Origin: Phoma sp. XZ068
Taxonomy: Eukaryota > Ascomycota > Dothideomycetes > Pleosporales > Didymellaceae
Assembly (NCBI GenBank): GCA_004835665.1
Contig: RBKR01000015.1
Coordinates: 1,178,001-1,242,000 of the forward strand
Reading direction: 5' to 3'
DNA: 64,000 bases
Positions 54,873 through 64,000 of the stretch are shown here, piece by piece. A model generated the notes under the pieces. The model ran no database searches. It worked only from the letters and a program-made list of their open reading frames with translations, and was not told the DNA's origin. Each line of letters begins with the position of its first letter. Position 1 is the first letter of the stretch. The translations under genes were made by a program, and so were the position numbers.

Positions 54873-56980
54873 TCAATACGCTCCTTGCTTAATATCATCC
54901 TGGGCCCCGCTATCCCTCCTCACCTCTGCCTCCTGCTTCCCCTTCCCCTTGTAATAAGGCCTTGGCAGATTATCATAATACGGAACAACAATGACATCAG
55001 GGTCGTCAGTCATGCCCACCATCGCCTTTGTCCCATCCTGATACGGGCGCGGACTAACTCTTAAATCAATCAGTCCCGGGCCTTCACTCTGCACAATCTC
55101 GTCCACCGCGTCGCCTAGCGCATTCAGCGCTTTCTGCCACCGCTCCTCGTCCTTGGAGCCCAGCTCGAGGAACGACTTGCGGCGCTCGTCGAGCGGAGAC
55201 TGTGGTAGCGAGGCGGTAGCGTCGATGAGGAGGCCTGGAATACCGAAGCCCTGCGCGATGATGTCGTAGCGTGTGCTTTTTGTGAGCTTGCTTGCTGGTC
55301 TTGCGCTCGTGGCATCGCCGTAGATCATGTCTTGGCCGGAGAGACTCATGCCCCAGACCTCGTTGTTGACGACGACAGTCAGGATGCGCAGGTTGAACTT
55401 CTTGTATGTGTCTAGCTCGGCTAGATGGAAGCCTGCGGACCCGTCGCCCTGGATGTTGACCACGATCTTCGAGCGGTCGGCCACGGCGGCGCCTAGCGAG
55501 TAGCCCCAGCCGTTGCCCAGGAAGCCGAGGTATCCGGGACACATCATGCAGAGGGAAGCAGATGCTTCCGGGAGGTTCTGCAAGGCCCAGCCACCTGCTT
55601 CGCCGCCGTCGACACAGATGATGGAGCCATCTGGAACGTAGTGGAAGAGTTTCTTCATGGCATGGTATGGATGTAAGTACCCGTTTTCCACATCAATCTT
55701 GGGCTCTGATTCGTTATGCGGAGCACGGAAGGATTTCAGACCCAGCGCTGTACGGATCCAAGCTTCTTCTGTTTTGAGCTTGGAGCTGTCCTGTGCAATG
55801 GCGCTGTTGAGGGCGGAAACGGCGAGCTTGACGTCTGATACGATGCCTAGCTCAACATGTTGTGATCGACCTATCTCACTTCCATCAATGTCAACCTGAA
55901 CGACCTTGCAAGAGCTGGTAGGCACTATGGCGCCGCTGCGACCGCCGAGGAGAAAGCCTGTACGTGCGCCTAGGAGGAGGACCAAATCTGGCGGGGGCTT
56001 GCCGGTTGCGGCGAGGATGGCAAGGCCGACGGCTGATCCAGCATGGAAAGAATGCTTTGTTAAAATGGTGGTACTGAATTTCGGACTGTGGAACACAGGG
56101 ATACGGATGGCGTTGGCCAGTTCGGCAATTTCGTCGACGGCCTGAAATCTGTTAGTAACAGCACGAATACCTTCCAGCTACAACTTACGCTACGAGCGCC
56201 TGTGCCGACAATGACAGCAGGTCTTTTGGCGCCTTTCAACAGTGTCAATAGCAGATCAATTGCTGCTGGATCTGGACCAGGGCGTGAGACGAGAGGCGCA
56301 GTGATGTTGCCCCAAGCGATGGAGTCTTGTTCGACCGGGGTAAACAGAATATCAATGGGAAAATCAACAACCACCGGACCAGGGGTTCCACTGCTCGCGG
56401 TCCGCCAGGCAAGGCTAGTGATGCGAGGAATTTCGCCAACATTCGTAACTAAACAGGCATCAGTTATACCGCTGAAAACGACGCGCTTCGTGGAAGCTAC
56501 TTACTGCGATGCACGAATTTGGTAATGGGCTTAGCGAGCACGACCTGATCGTGAAATCCTTGCAGCGCATTTGTCTCAGCATCTCTCAAAGGCGGACTGC
56601 TTGTGACACAAAAAATAGGGCTCCGATCTGCAAATGCAGTCGCCAGGCCAGGGATTCCGTTACAAAATCTTGCAGTCGTCAGTAGTGCACTGGTCTGCGA
56701 TGCAGTCCACTTACCCACTGTTCGCTGTTACAAAGCAGCAACCCGTGTTCCCGCTGACCTTGGCATAACCCTCCGCTGCTTGCACAGCAACAGTCTCGTG
56801 ACGCGTATCAATGAGCTCGATGCCTATATCTGTACAGCCCATGAGGAAGGCATCGAGATGGCCTCCGTGCAGTCCGAAGATGGTTTGAACACCAAGCTGC
56901 TGTAGACACTGTGCAAGAAGATCGCCACCTAGCAGTTCGCGACCTTTCGGTTGCTTGAGGTTTATGCTGTGGCTCGCCAT
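54873..56980 (-). CDS. Thiamine diphosphate-dependent enzyme, acetolactate-synthase-like
   Basis: Model complement(join(54873-56141, 56189-56448, 56505-56668, 56715-56980)), 652 residues; all three introns have GTAAGT donors and keep frame. The catalytic Glu motif RHETVAVQAAEGYAKVSG is near residue 60. The central domain contains AVIVGTGARSAVDEIAELAN. The ThDP/Mg binding motif is NIQGDGSAGFHLAEL ... VVVNNEVWG (GDG to NN, about 28 residues apart). The family includes acetolactate synthase, benzaldehyde lyase-type and 2-hydroxyacyl-CoA lyase-type enzymes, which make or break C-C bonds next to a keto group. It does not look like the mitochondrial Ilv2, since no presequence is visible and the C-terminal tail (KGKGKQEAEVRRDSGAQ) is unusual. 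The substrate is unknown. Confidence 0.88.
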
Positions 56981-57478
56981 ACTGTACTCGTGCAGGGCTT
57001 GTGTATTTTCTGGCACTAGGAAGATATCAAACTGGTGATGAGGAATTGGGAAGATGTTAGAAGTAAATAAACAAAGGGCTATGGTCCCGAAGGCGTTCCA
57101 AATCTAAGGATTAGGCTTTCTTACGGTCATCCTGTGAAGTTGGCTGGAAGCGTTCTTGCGCCTAAAGCTGGGGTTGAAATGTGGGGTACCCCGCTTGCTG
57201 ATCTTCGCAGAGTAGCTTCCGCGGTTAGCTTCGTACCGAACTTGCATTCATGAGTCGATCTCTCTGACGTTGTTCGGCCGTTCGAGTCAGGTATGCCGAG
57301 CATAAGCTTGGTGGGTGGATTATGTGCCTTGACATTTTGCAATTTCGAATCCTGAGATAGACTCGTAGTTGTAGGATGTACTGGTAGACTCGCCGAGTCT
57401 CCACTGGCTTCGTGGTGTTGTCTATTCTGTCGTCTAAGTCTATGTAGGAGGGTCAAGTACCTCTCTTCTTCAGCGGCT
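56981..57478. other. Intergenic region
   Basis: About 0.5 kb between the start of the ThDP-enzyme gene and the end of the TGT gene, both minus strand. It should hold the promoter of the former and the 3' UTR of the latter. A minus-strand frame at 57127-57486 has no ATG start and overlaps the TGT stop, so it is probably 3' UTR. Confidence 0.45.
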
Positions 57479-58964
57479 TCAATCAAGCATGAGATCTACA
57501 CCAACACCTCTCAACGCATCGACGGCCCATGCAGGGTACTTCTCCTTTGCACCACTGTACAACTTGCTGAAGAAGTTTTTCACGAACTGTGGGTACCTGT
57601 CCTCCAAGATGGCTTCTCTTGCCAGCCTCATCAGGTTGAGCTGGTAGTGCACGTTGTGCATGGTTAGGAGATGCGCTCCAGCTGTCTCCTTTGCGGTGAC
57701 GTGATATACGTAGGCTCGTGTGATGCCCAGTCCGCCTTCCGATGTCGGCCGGCAGCAGGTGCATTTGCAGCCTTCTTCGATGGGTGCGAAGTCTTCTGAG
57801 AAGTTGACGTTCCGCAGGTTGAGCATACCACCTGCGGTTATGGCGTTGCCGAAACGCTGTATGTGTCAGCAAAACTACAGACTACAGTAGGACTGGGACT
57901 CACGGCGGTTCTCGTAGGCCAAACGCAGTCGAACATGTCCGCGCCAAGAGCTACTGACACTACCAGATCTTCAGGGTAGCCAATGCCCATGACATAGCGG
58001 GGCTTTTTCTCGGGTAGCAGCCCGGTGCAGGTATCTACGACCTTGCAGTAGTCGCTCTTCGCCTCACCACCGGACAGCCCGCCAATGGCAATGCCCGGTG
58101 TGTCCCTGGCGACCATCTCAGCGGTGCATTGCCGGCGCAGGTCCAGGTCCAAGCCGCCCTGTATGATGCAGAAGAGGTTCTGGCGCTCCGGGTATTTGTG
58201 AGCCTGTATGCAGCGATCAAGCCAGCGCACTGAGCGCTCCATGGCCTCCTTCATGCGCGCAAGGTCAGGCGAGGTAGTGACGATGACGTCGTCGAGCTGC
58301 ATCATGATGTCGGAACCGATCGAGTTCTGCAGCGACATGGAGTGTTCGGGGGTGAGGAGCATGGGCGAGCCATCGTGCGGACTGAGGAATCGCACGCCTT
58401 CTTCGGTGACTTTGGCGAGCTTGAGCAGCGACACCATCTGGAAGCTGGCGGGGGTGTCAGCTACGGTGCGTGCGTCGACGAGGAGCGAGGGATCACCCAC
58501 CCACCACTATCTGCAGCAGTCAGCACGTCGTCCTGGGGCGGGCTCCATCTCTTGTGGAAGTGTGTGAGGGCAAGCACCTGTGAGAATGTTATGCGGCCAT
58601 GATTGCAGTTTGTGGGCGCCGCCTATGGCGTCCAAGGTGGCCTGCCCGGGCTTGAGGCCTCTGTATATGTCAGGAGAGGCAGGGGCGAAGCTGTGCACGG
58701 TCATACAGGTGGTATGTGTTGTTCAGGCACAGTCGGCAGCCCTGATCCTCGAGTTGATCGGGCGTCAGTCCCTTCAGCGAGGCCTGTGTTGCTACGGGCA
58801 TAAAGATGGGGAGGGGCACGGGGCCGTGGGGCAGATGCAGCGTTGCTGCCCGTGCTTTGGTCACCTTTTGGTATGTTAGGCTTGCAAGTGCTAAGGGGGA
58901 AGGTGCTACTGACCGAGCATTTCCCCAGCAGCTCAAACTTGAGCGCTGAAGGCATGGGCGCCAT
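57479..58964 (-). CDS. Queuine tRNA-ribosyltransferase catalytic subunit (TGT, QTRT1)
   Basis: Model complement(join(57479-57856, 57904-58444, 58501-58510, 58578-58660, 58707-58864, 58914-58964)), 406 residues, normal for the family; all five introns keep phase. The enzyme swaps guanine for queuine at position 34 of tRNAs with GUN anticodons. Visible motifs are [41 protein letters not shown] (catalytic Asp and substrate pocket), [43 protein letters not shown] and [20 protein letters not shown] (nucleophile Asp). The zinc site is CKCTCCRP followed later by HLLTMHN. The DSGG motif is encoded across a 10-base micro-exon (58501-58510). Fungal TGT normally works as a heterodimer with QTRT2, which is not in this window. 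Queuine itself is obtained from outside. Confidence 0.95.
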
Positions 58965-59336
58965 GGTGTGCTGTTGTAGAGTGCTCGAATGTCATCGCCC
59001 CAGGCGCGACTCACCAAAAAGTTCGCGTAGACACTAGCGCGACCTCCTTAGCTTCAGGGCACAGGTGTGGATCTTTACATACATCATGCATCACCGCTTT
59101 GATCATCACCACACTATCATGTGATCCATATTTTAAACAACTGAGCGAAGTATCTCAAAAGGGAAACAACGAAAGCCCAGTGGTTCGTACGCGAGATGCG
59201 GGGTCACCGTAGAGTGCCAGCCACACCAAGTCATCCTGCGGTCTCTCGGTATATCTGACCCGGAGCGCGGGCGAATACATAAGAGCGGGATTATTGCATC
59301 GCACTCTTGCGATGTGACCACCAACGCCTCACAAAC
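58965..59336. other. Divergent promoter region (TGT and Zn2Cys6 regulator)
   Basis: About 0.37 kb between divergently transcribed genes; it presumably carries both promoters. No repeat or RNA gene seen. A minus-strand frame at 59133-59324 is random-looking. Confidence 0.5.
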
Positions 59337-61641
59337 ATGCCAAGCGAATCACCAGAAGATAACCAGGCCGATGGCAATGATCAACCTAAGACAGTGCACG
59401 AAGGCCTGGCCTGCAATGGGTGCCGAAAAGCCAAGCTGCGCTGCTCCCGAGATCGGCCGAATTGCTTACATTGTCGAAAGGCTGGTAGGCATAGAATGAT
59501 TAGGATTAATGCATGGTGTGGCTAACATGCCCTGCATCAGGTCTCAACTGCGTCTACGAGACCAAAAGGATCAAGCCGGGCTTGAAGCAAGGTGCAGTCG
59601 AAAATCTGCACAGAAGACTAGGTATTTCACTCATCAACCAAGCCTGTCCTAGATATTGACCCACTCAGATGAACTCGAACGCCGCATCGAAGCAAAAGAT
59701 GCCTCTTCAAGAAAGGCCACTGCTGACGCCGACGACCCAACAGCCAGCGCCAGCAGCCGTGGAGACTCGGCAGCTCAGAGTATCTTAGCCTTGCTCGCCA
59801 GGGAGCTCCCAAAATTGATTCAACCAGAAAAGACCGAGTCTTCAGCAACGCCTCCATCGACCGAGCGAAGTTGCAAACGACGGCGCCAAGACGATTCCCC
59901 AGATGGCCCATCACGAACCCACGATGCACCATCTCTACCAAACCCGGATATCTTGCAACCTATTTTGTCTGCTTACTTCGCACACATTCATCCTTGGATT
60001 CCGATGATCCATCAAGGCCGATTTTTCGAAAAACTCGCAGACGAAACACGACGCGATCAGCTGTTAATCATCCTCCACTCTATGGTTCTGGCTGCATCGA
60101 AGTTCATACCTGGTGCAGCCATCCATGACCGTGCACATGCAAGGAACTGGATCATCTGCAATGCCATGGATAGTCTCGCTTTGGAGAACCTGCAAGCTCT
60201 AATCATTCTTGCTTTCAATGATTTCGGTGATGGTAATGCTGAGAAGGCTTGGTCCATCATTGGCTCTATGACTCGTACCGTTGAATATACACAATTAGCC
60301 CAGGAGCAAAGCGACGGCCTCCAGCGTCCTTTTTCCCAACCATATGCGCCTTTGCACTACACAGACGATTGGACAGAGATAGAAGAGCGAAGACGGGTAT
60401 TCTGGAACGTGTTCCTGCTTGACAGACTTTGTTCGGTGACCACAGGTTGGAACACAAGTCTGACATCTGATGACGTCTATCGTAGACTGCCATGCGATGG
60501 ACATCTTTGGAGGAAGCAGGAACACGTATCAACACCATATTTTGGGATTTGGGACAAATCTAAAGCCCGCATCGGAAACCCTATCGATTTCATATCTCGC
60601 CGTCCGTCTCCAAGCCATGGCAGCAGCAATGCCGAGTTCCATAACACCGTCACCGACCACGCGATAGCTACAGCCTACTCCCAGCATCACGTTTCAGACA
60701 TGTCCACGGTCGGTGCATTCGCATACAACATTGAAGCGACTGAGTCTATGAGCCGGGTCATGAGTTGTTTTCTACAGCAAAAGGTCAATGTTTGCGATCA
60801 GAGTGACATCAGCTCATGGCTCACTCGCTTCAAAGAACTAGATTTACGTCTCGTTCACTGGAAGATGTTACTGCCACAGAAGTGGAAAGCGAACCCTAAT
60901 CTTACACGACAAGTACCACTTATGGACCCTAACCTCACCACGGCGCACGTTACGCACAATGCTTCGATGATCCTTCTCCACCAGACCATCGCATACCCTC
61001 CTGCACACTGGGGCTTTCGCAACCGACTCCCAAGTGGTTGTAGTGCAGATGCGTGCTACTCAGCTGGGGTCGAGATCGCAACGATAACCCAGAAGTATTT
61101 GAGCAAGTCATTGAAGGACTCCCCGATTGGAAGTCAATATGCCTTTTGCATCTTCATCGCTGCTAGAGTGCTCCTCGTCCACTGGCACTATGAGCCTGGC
61201 ACCCAGTTAGCCGCTGAGTTTTGGTCACTTGTGCAGTGCTTGGACGAGATGTCGGTACGATGGAGAGCCTTTGCTGACCCGCTACCCCGAGCACAGAACA
61301 TGTTTGAAATGTATGCGTCTCGATTAAAGGAGCTGTATGACTTGTGCTCGACCAACCCAGGCTACCAGATTGACGTCACCAATTACTCGAGCGATATTCA
61401 CAAGCGAAACGTGCGTTCCGCAAACGGGTACTGCACCTGGCCAATGACCTCGCAAGGGTTCGCTCAGACTAGACGTCCAAGCGATACGATACTGTCGTCA
61501 ACTGCACCGGAATCGCTAGACTTCATTTCCATTTCGCAGATCATGTTAGATAAAGACTTCATCGACTTGGACCGCGTCATTGCCTTCGATGACGGGAGCA
61601 TGTTTACAGCAGCGTTCGACGCCGCCGCTGCAGCCTGGTGA
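59337..61641 (+). CDS. Zn2Cys6 transcription factor with fungal TF domain
   Basis: Model join(59337-59484, 59541-59621, 59669-61641), 733 residues; introns with donors GTAGGC and GTATTT keep frame. The binuclear zinc cluster is at about residues 26-54: CNGCRKAKLRCSRDRPNCLH then CRKAGLNC, with the C-x2-C-x6-C ... C-x2-C-x6-C spacing and a basic first loop. A linker and short coiled coil (DELERRIEAKD) follow. The middle homology region (fungal-specific TF domain) starts at about 165 with ILQPILSAYFAHIHPWIPMI and runs past RRRVFWNVFLLDRLCSVTTG. Such proteins bind CGG-containing sites. The gene ends 217 bp from the end of the convergent GH88 gene, so a regulatory link is possible but unproven. 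Confidence 0.95.
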
Positions 61642-61858
61642 ACGCTTGTCGTCTTCAATACATCGATGGACATAACAAGTCTCCTGAAGAGCAGACACAA
61701 CTTCTGGAGGTGAAAAGCATTGCCGGTAATTCACAACCTCATATTTACTTTGGCTGTAGCCTACAATCATGTTACAACGCCCACATGTCTCAAGAAACGC
61801 CAAGTTGGTAGGGCCAAGGACAAGTTCCTGAGGTCAATCTTCTCTATGCTACGTACGT

Positions 61859-63694
61859 CTAATGCAGTCCCATGCGAAGTAACCGATTCCCAAACTCGAC
61901 TAAATAGTAGTCGCCATACACCAACCCGTGGTTCGCGTAACGTTTTCTCGCCTGCGCATTATTGTTCGCTGTTCCAAATTTCAGCAAACCATCGAATCGT
62001 ACACCAGATTGCTCTTCCTCCGCCCGGACGTGTTGGTATGGCGCTGATACGAGATATGCTTTCTCGGGCGCAAGCGCGAAGTGCAAGGTGTCTTGTACAA
62101 TTCTCAGCGCTGCATTGCGATATCGCAATGATAGTGTTTGGTCGATCATCGCCAGTGCCTGCGATAGTATAAGCATACCATTCGCTGCTATGACGCCGGC
62201 GGAAGAATCTCGCAGCGGGTTCTCCTCATCCTCGATGGGTGCATCGAAATCCCATAAAGGAACATGACGGCCCTTGGTGCTGACACAAGACGGTGCTGTC
62301 TGTACCCGATATAGGAAATACTCTGCGAGCCCACAGGACGCCTCCAAGAACCGTCGGTCTTTGGTCCACGTGTATGTCTCAGCGTAACCGAGAATACCCC
62401 ATGCCTGTCCGCGAGACCATGTCGATTCGTGCGCGTACCCTTGTGCCGATAGTCGACGCTTCATTTCGCCAGTTCTCGGGTCAATGTTCGCGACGTGGCA
62501 TGTGGAGTACCACTGACCGCAGTATGCATCCTTCGAAGTAGACAGTACAGGTTCTGGGCGAAGATGTGACTGCAACAGCGTAAGTGCATGTGCAGTCGCC
62601 ATCTCAGCAAGGCTTGGATCTTGTGCATGGTGAGATGCGTAATACAGCAAGTCCAAGTTACACATGCTGTCGATGATCACAATCATGTTCTCAGTCTGAT
62701 CCAGAATCTCAATATCCTTCTTCTTCAACAGATCCCAGCTCCTAATCGCCCGCGCAGAATGCACATATCTCGACGCCAGACTGTGCGCCGCTCTTACGAT
62801 CGACTCCAGACTCTGCATGTTGCCGAACATCTCCCAGTCTAAACGCAGCGCAGGCATGATAATGAAACCAATGTCATGCGTATCGCGCCGAGTATCCATG
62901 CCACGGATAGGCTCACTCCATGTCCTACACAGAGTCATGAGTTGACTGCGCAAATGGTCTCGAGAAATGCCAGCATCCTCAAACTGTACACTCTGCGGAA
63001 ATTTAACCATCCGCTCGAGCAACAAGTACAAAGTCCCAGGGAAGAAACCACACGTCCAGAAGTCCGCCTCCCGCAGACTGTACGCCCCATCGGCCCCAGC
63101 ATCTTGAGGTACAATCTCGGGAAACGCGAATGGGAGTGCTCCAACTGCTGTCTGTGCGGTACGCAATGCCTTTGCGATGATGTTTTCGGTGTACAGCTCT
63201 GATATGGATGGGCTTGCTGATGTGCTGGATAAGAATACATCGCTCAGAGGCTCGGATTGACTACACTCGGATGGCGTTGTGCTGGTTAGGGGTGTTCCGG
63301 TGTCGGCGTCGTCGTCTTCGGCGCTGCTTGCGCGCGAGACTGATGTACAGCTTTGTGATGTGTTCAATGTCAGGTTTTCTTGCGGCTCTTCGATTGCATT
63401 TGTCGCGTCCAGAACTGAGGGAATTGTTGCTGACACGAGGGAGGTAATACTGGGCTCGATTTTGGACGCAATGCTGGTTTGATCTGAGCCTATAACTGGG
63501 TGGTCTTGTTCGATGATGGGTGTGTTGGGAATATCAGTTGTCACCGTCGTGTTCGGCGACAAATCATTCGCGAGGTTCAATTCGACTGTCGATATGCCCA
63601 ATAAGATATCTCCTTTGTGAAGAGGTAATTCAGGATCTTCTGGTGGAACTTCTTGCTCAACATAGGCATGACGTGGGAAGGTGCCAGACTCCAT
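61859..63694 (-). CDS. Glycoside hydrolase family 88-like unsaturated glucuronyl hydrolase
   Basis: Single-exon frame of 611 residues. Residues 1-160 are Ser/Thr/Asp/Glu-rich, probably disordered, with no signal peptide. From about 165 on comes an (alpha/alpha)6-barrel-like region with GH88 features: YSLREADFWTCGFFPGTLYL, TRRDTHDIGFIIMP, VIIDSMCNLDLLYYASHHA (catalytic Asp region), HESTWSRGQAWGILGYAET, and PLWDFDAPIEDEENPLRDSS followed by AGVIAANGMLIL, ending with GLVYGDYYLVEFGNRLL. GH88 enzymes remove unsaturated uronic acid from oligosaccharides produced by polysaccharide lyases (pectin, glycosaminoglycan, ulvan or gellan type). The lack of a secretion signal suggests it acts inside the cell on imported oligosaccharides. 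The long N-terminal extension is unusual. An upstream exon cannot be excluded. Confidence 0.9.
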   Translation of the reverse strand: MESGTFPRHAYVEQEVPPEDPELPLHKGDILLGISTVELNLANDLSPNTTVTTDIPNTPIIEQDHPVIGSDQTSIASKIEPSITSLVSATIPSVLDATNAIEEPQENLTLNTSQSCTSVSRASSAEDDDADTGTPLTSTTPSECSQSEPLSDVFLSSTSASPSISELYTENIIAKALRTAQTAVGALPFAFPEIVPQDAGADGAYSLREADFWTCGFFPGTLYLLLERMVKFPQSVQFEDAGISRDHLRSQLMTLCRTWSEPIRGMDTRRDTHDIGFIIMPALRLDWEMFGNMQSLESIVRAAHSLASRYVHSARAIRSWDLLKKKDIEILDQTENMIVIIDSMCNLDLLYYASHHAQDPSLAEMATAHALTLLQSHLRPEPVLSTSKDAYCGQWYSTCHVANIDPRTGEMKRRLSAQGYAHESTWSRGQAWGILGYAETYTWTKDRRFLEASCGLAEYFLYRVQTAPSCVSTKGRHVPLWDFDAPIEDEENPLRDSSAGVIAANGMLILSQALAMIDQTLSLRYRNAALRIVQDTLHFALAPEKAYLVSAPYQHVRAEEEQSGVRFDGLLKFGTANNNAQARKRYANHGLVYGDYYLVEFGNRLLRMGLH

Positions 63695-64000
63695 GGCTTG
63701 ATAGATGTATTTTGGGAAACTCTAGTCTGAGAGCTGTAGAAGCAAAAATACAAACTACGCTGGAAAATCCCCATTTCTAAGAACGGCTCCATGGAACTGA
63801 CTTCGTCCGAGCTACATCCCCAATCTCACGCGCAATGAAGATCTCGGAATGACACTACTCCAACGGCCGTTGCCAATCTCCCGGTGTCTTCGTTAGGCAC
63901 CCGGCCTTACCCCTTCAGGTCGTGGAGCCCTTCGCTTTTGCGGGGTCTGGGGAAGATGCGCCGAAGCGAACACGCCACAACTCTTATCGAAATGGCGAAC
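63695..64000. other. Intergenic region, right edge
   Basis: About 0.3 kb upstream of the GH88 gene, expected to contain its promoter. No other feature is visible before the window ends. Confidence 0.45.

Noticed and set aside
57127..57486. 119-codon minus-strand frame
   Set aside because: Starts without ATG inside the TGT stop region and shows no domain; probably TGT 3' UTR.

Overview
The window is nuclear DNA of a filamentous ascomycete (Pezizomycotina; a Dothideomycete is my best guess but is not proven). The evidence is many short spliceosomal introns, mostly 40-70 bases with GT..AG ends and a CTRAY-like branch point, a HET-domain gene, fungal families such as Bbc1, Mrp51 and Zn2Cys6 regulators, and long gene-poor spacers. 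There is no bacterial-style operon, CRISPR array or rRNA. No intact tRNA was found. All gene models were spliced by eye, with frame and phase checked across each intron unless stated.

Layout. 1-10 kb: a truncated minus-strand gene at the edge, two related proteins of unknown function in tandem (1256-2445, 3642-4536), a DHA1-type MFS transporter (4599-6298), and an unknown gene (9071-10426). 11-23 kb: an FAD-dependent monooxygenase with a stop-free intron, a small membrane coiled-coil protein, ribosomal protein eS17, a CAX-type cation exchanger, an M28 aminopeptidase and a Ser/Arg-rich conserved protein. 23.3-28.5 kb: a gene desert. 28-33 kb: a 772-residue unknown protein tail to tail with a HET-domain protein, separated by AT-rich DNA. 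34-41.5 kb: housekeeping genes (mitoribosomal Mrp51, the Rtr1/RPAP2 CTD phosphatase, the actin-patch protein Bbc1). A 17-bp minisatellite lies in the shared Rtr1/Bbc1 promoter.

41.5-54.7 kb is the most unusual part. A decayed chromodomain-like gene (44269-46070) and its intact paralogue (52574-54550) flank a small secreted protein with a hydrophobin-like eight-cysteine pattern (visible only after splicing) and a multi-membrane-span gene cut by one in-frame TAG. 54.8-64 kb holds a thiamine-diphosphate enzyme, the queuine tRNA-ribosyltransferase catalytic subunit with a 10-nt micro-exon carrying its conserved DSGG motif, a Zn2Cys6 regulator, and a GH88-type unsaturated glucuronyl hydrolase convergent with that regulator.

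Most genes are independently oriented. Plausible functional links are the regulator with the GH88 enzyme, the divergent Rtr1-Bbc1 promoter, and the HET/unknown-protein pair. No clear new multi-gene system is proven. The best leads are the hydrophobin-like protein, the chromo-like paralogue pair and the micro-exon.
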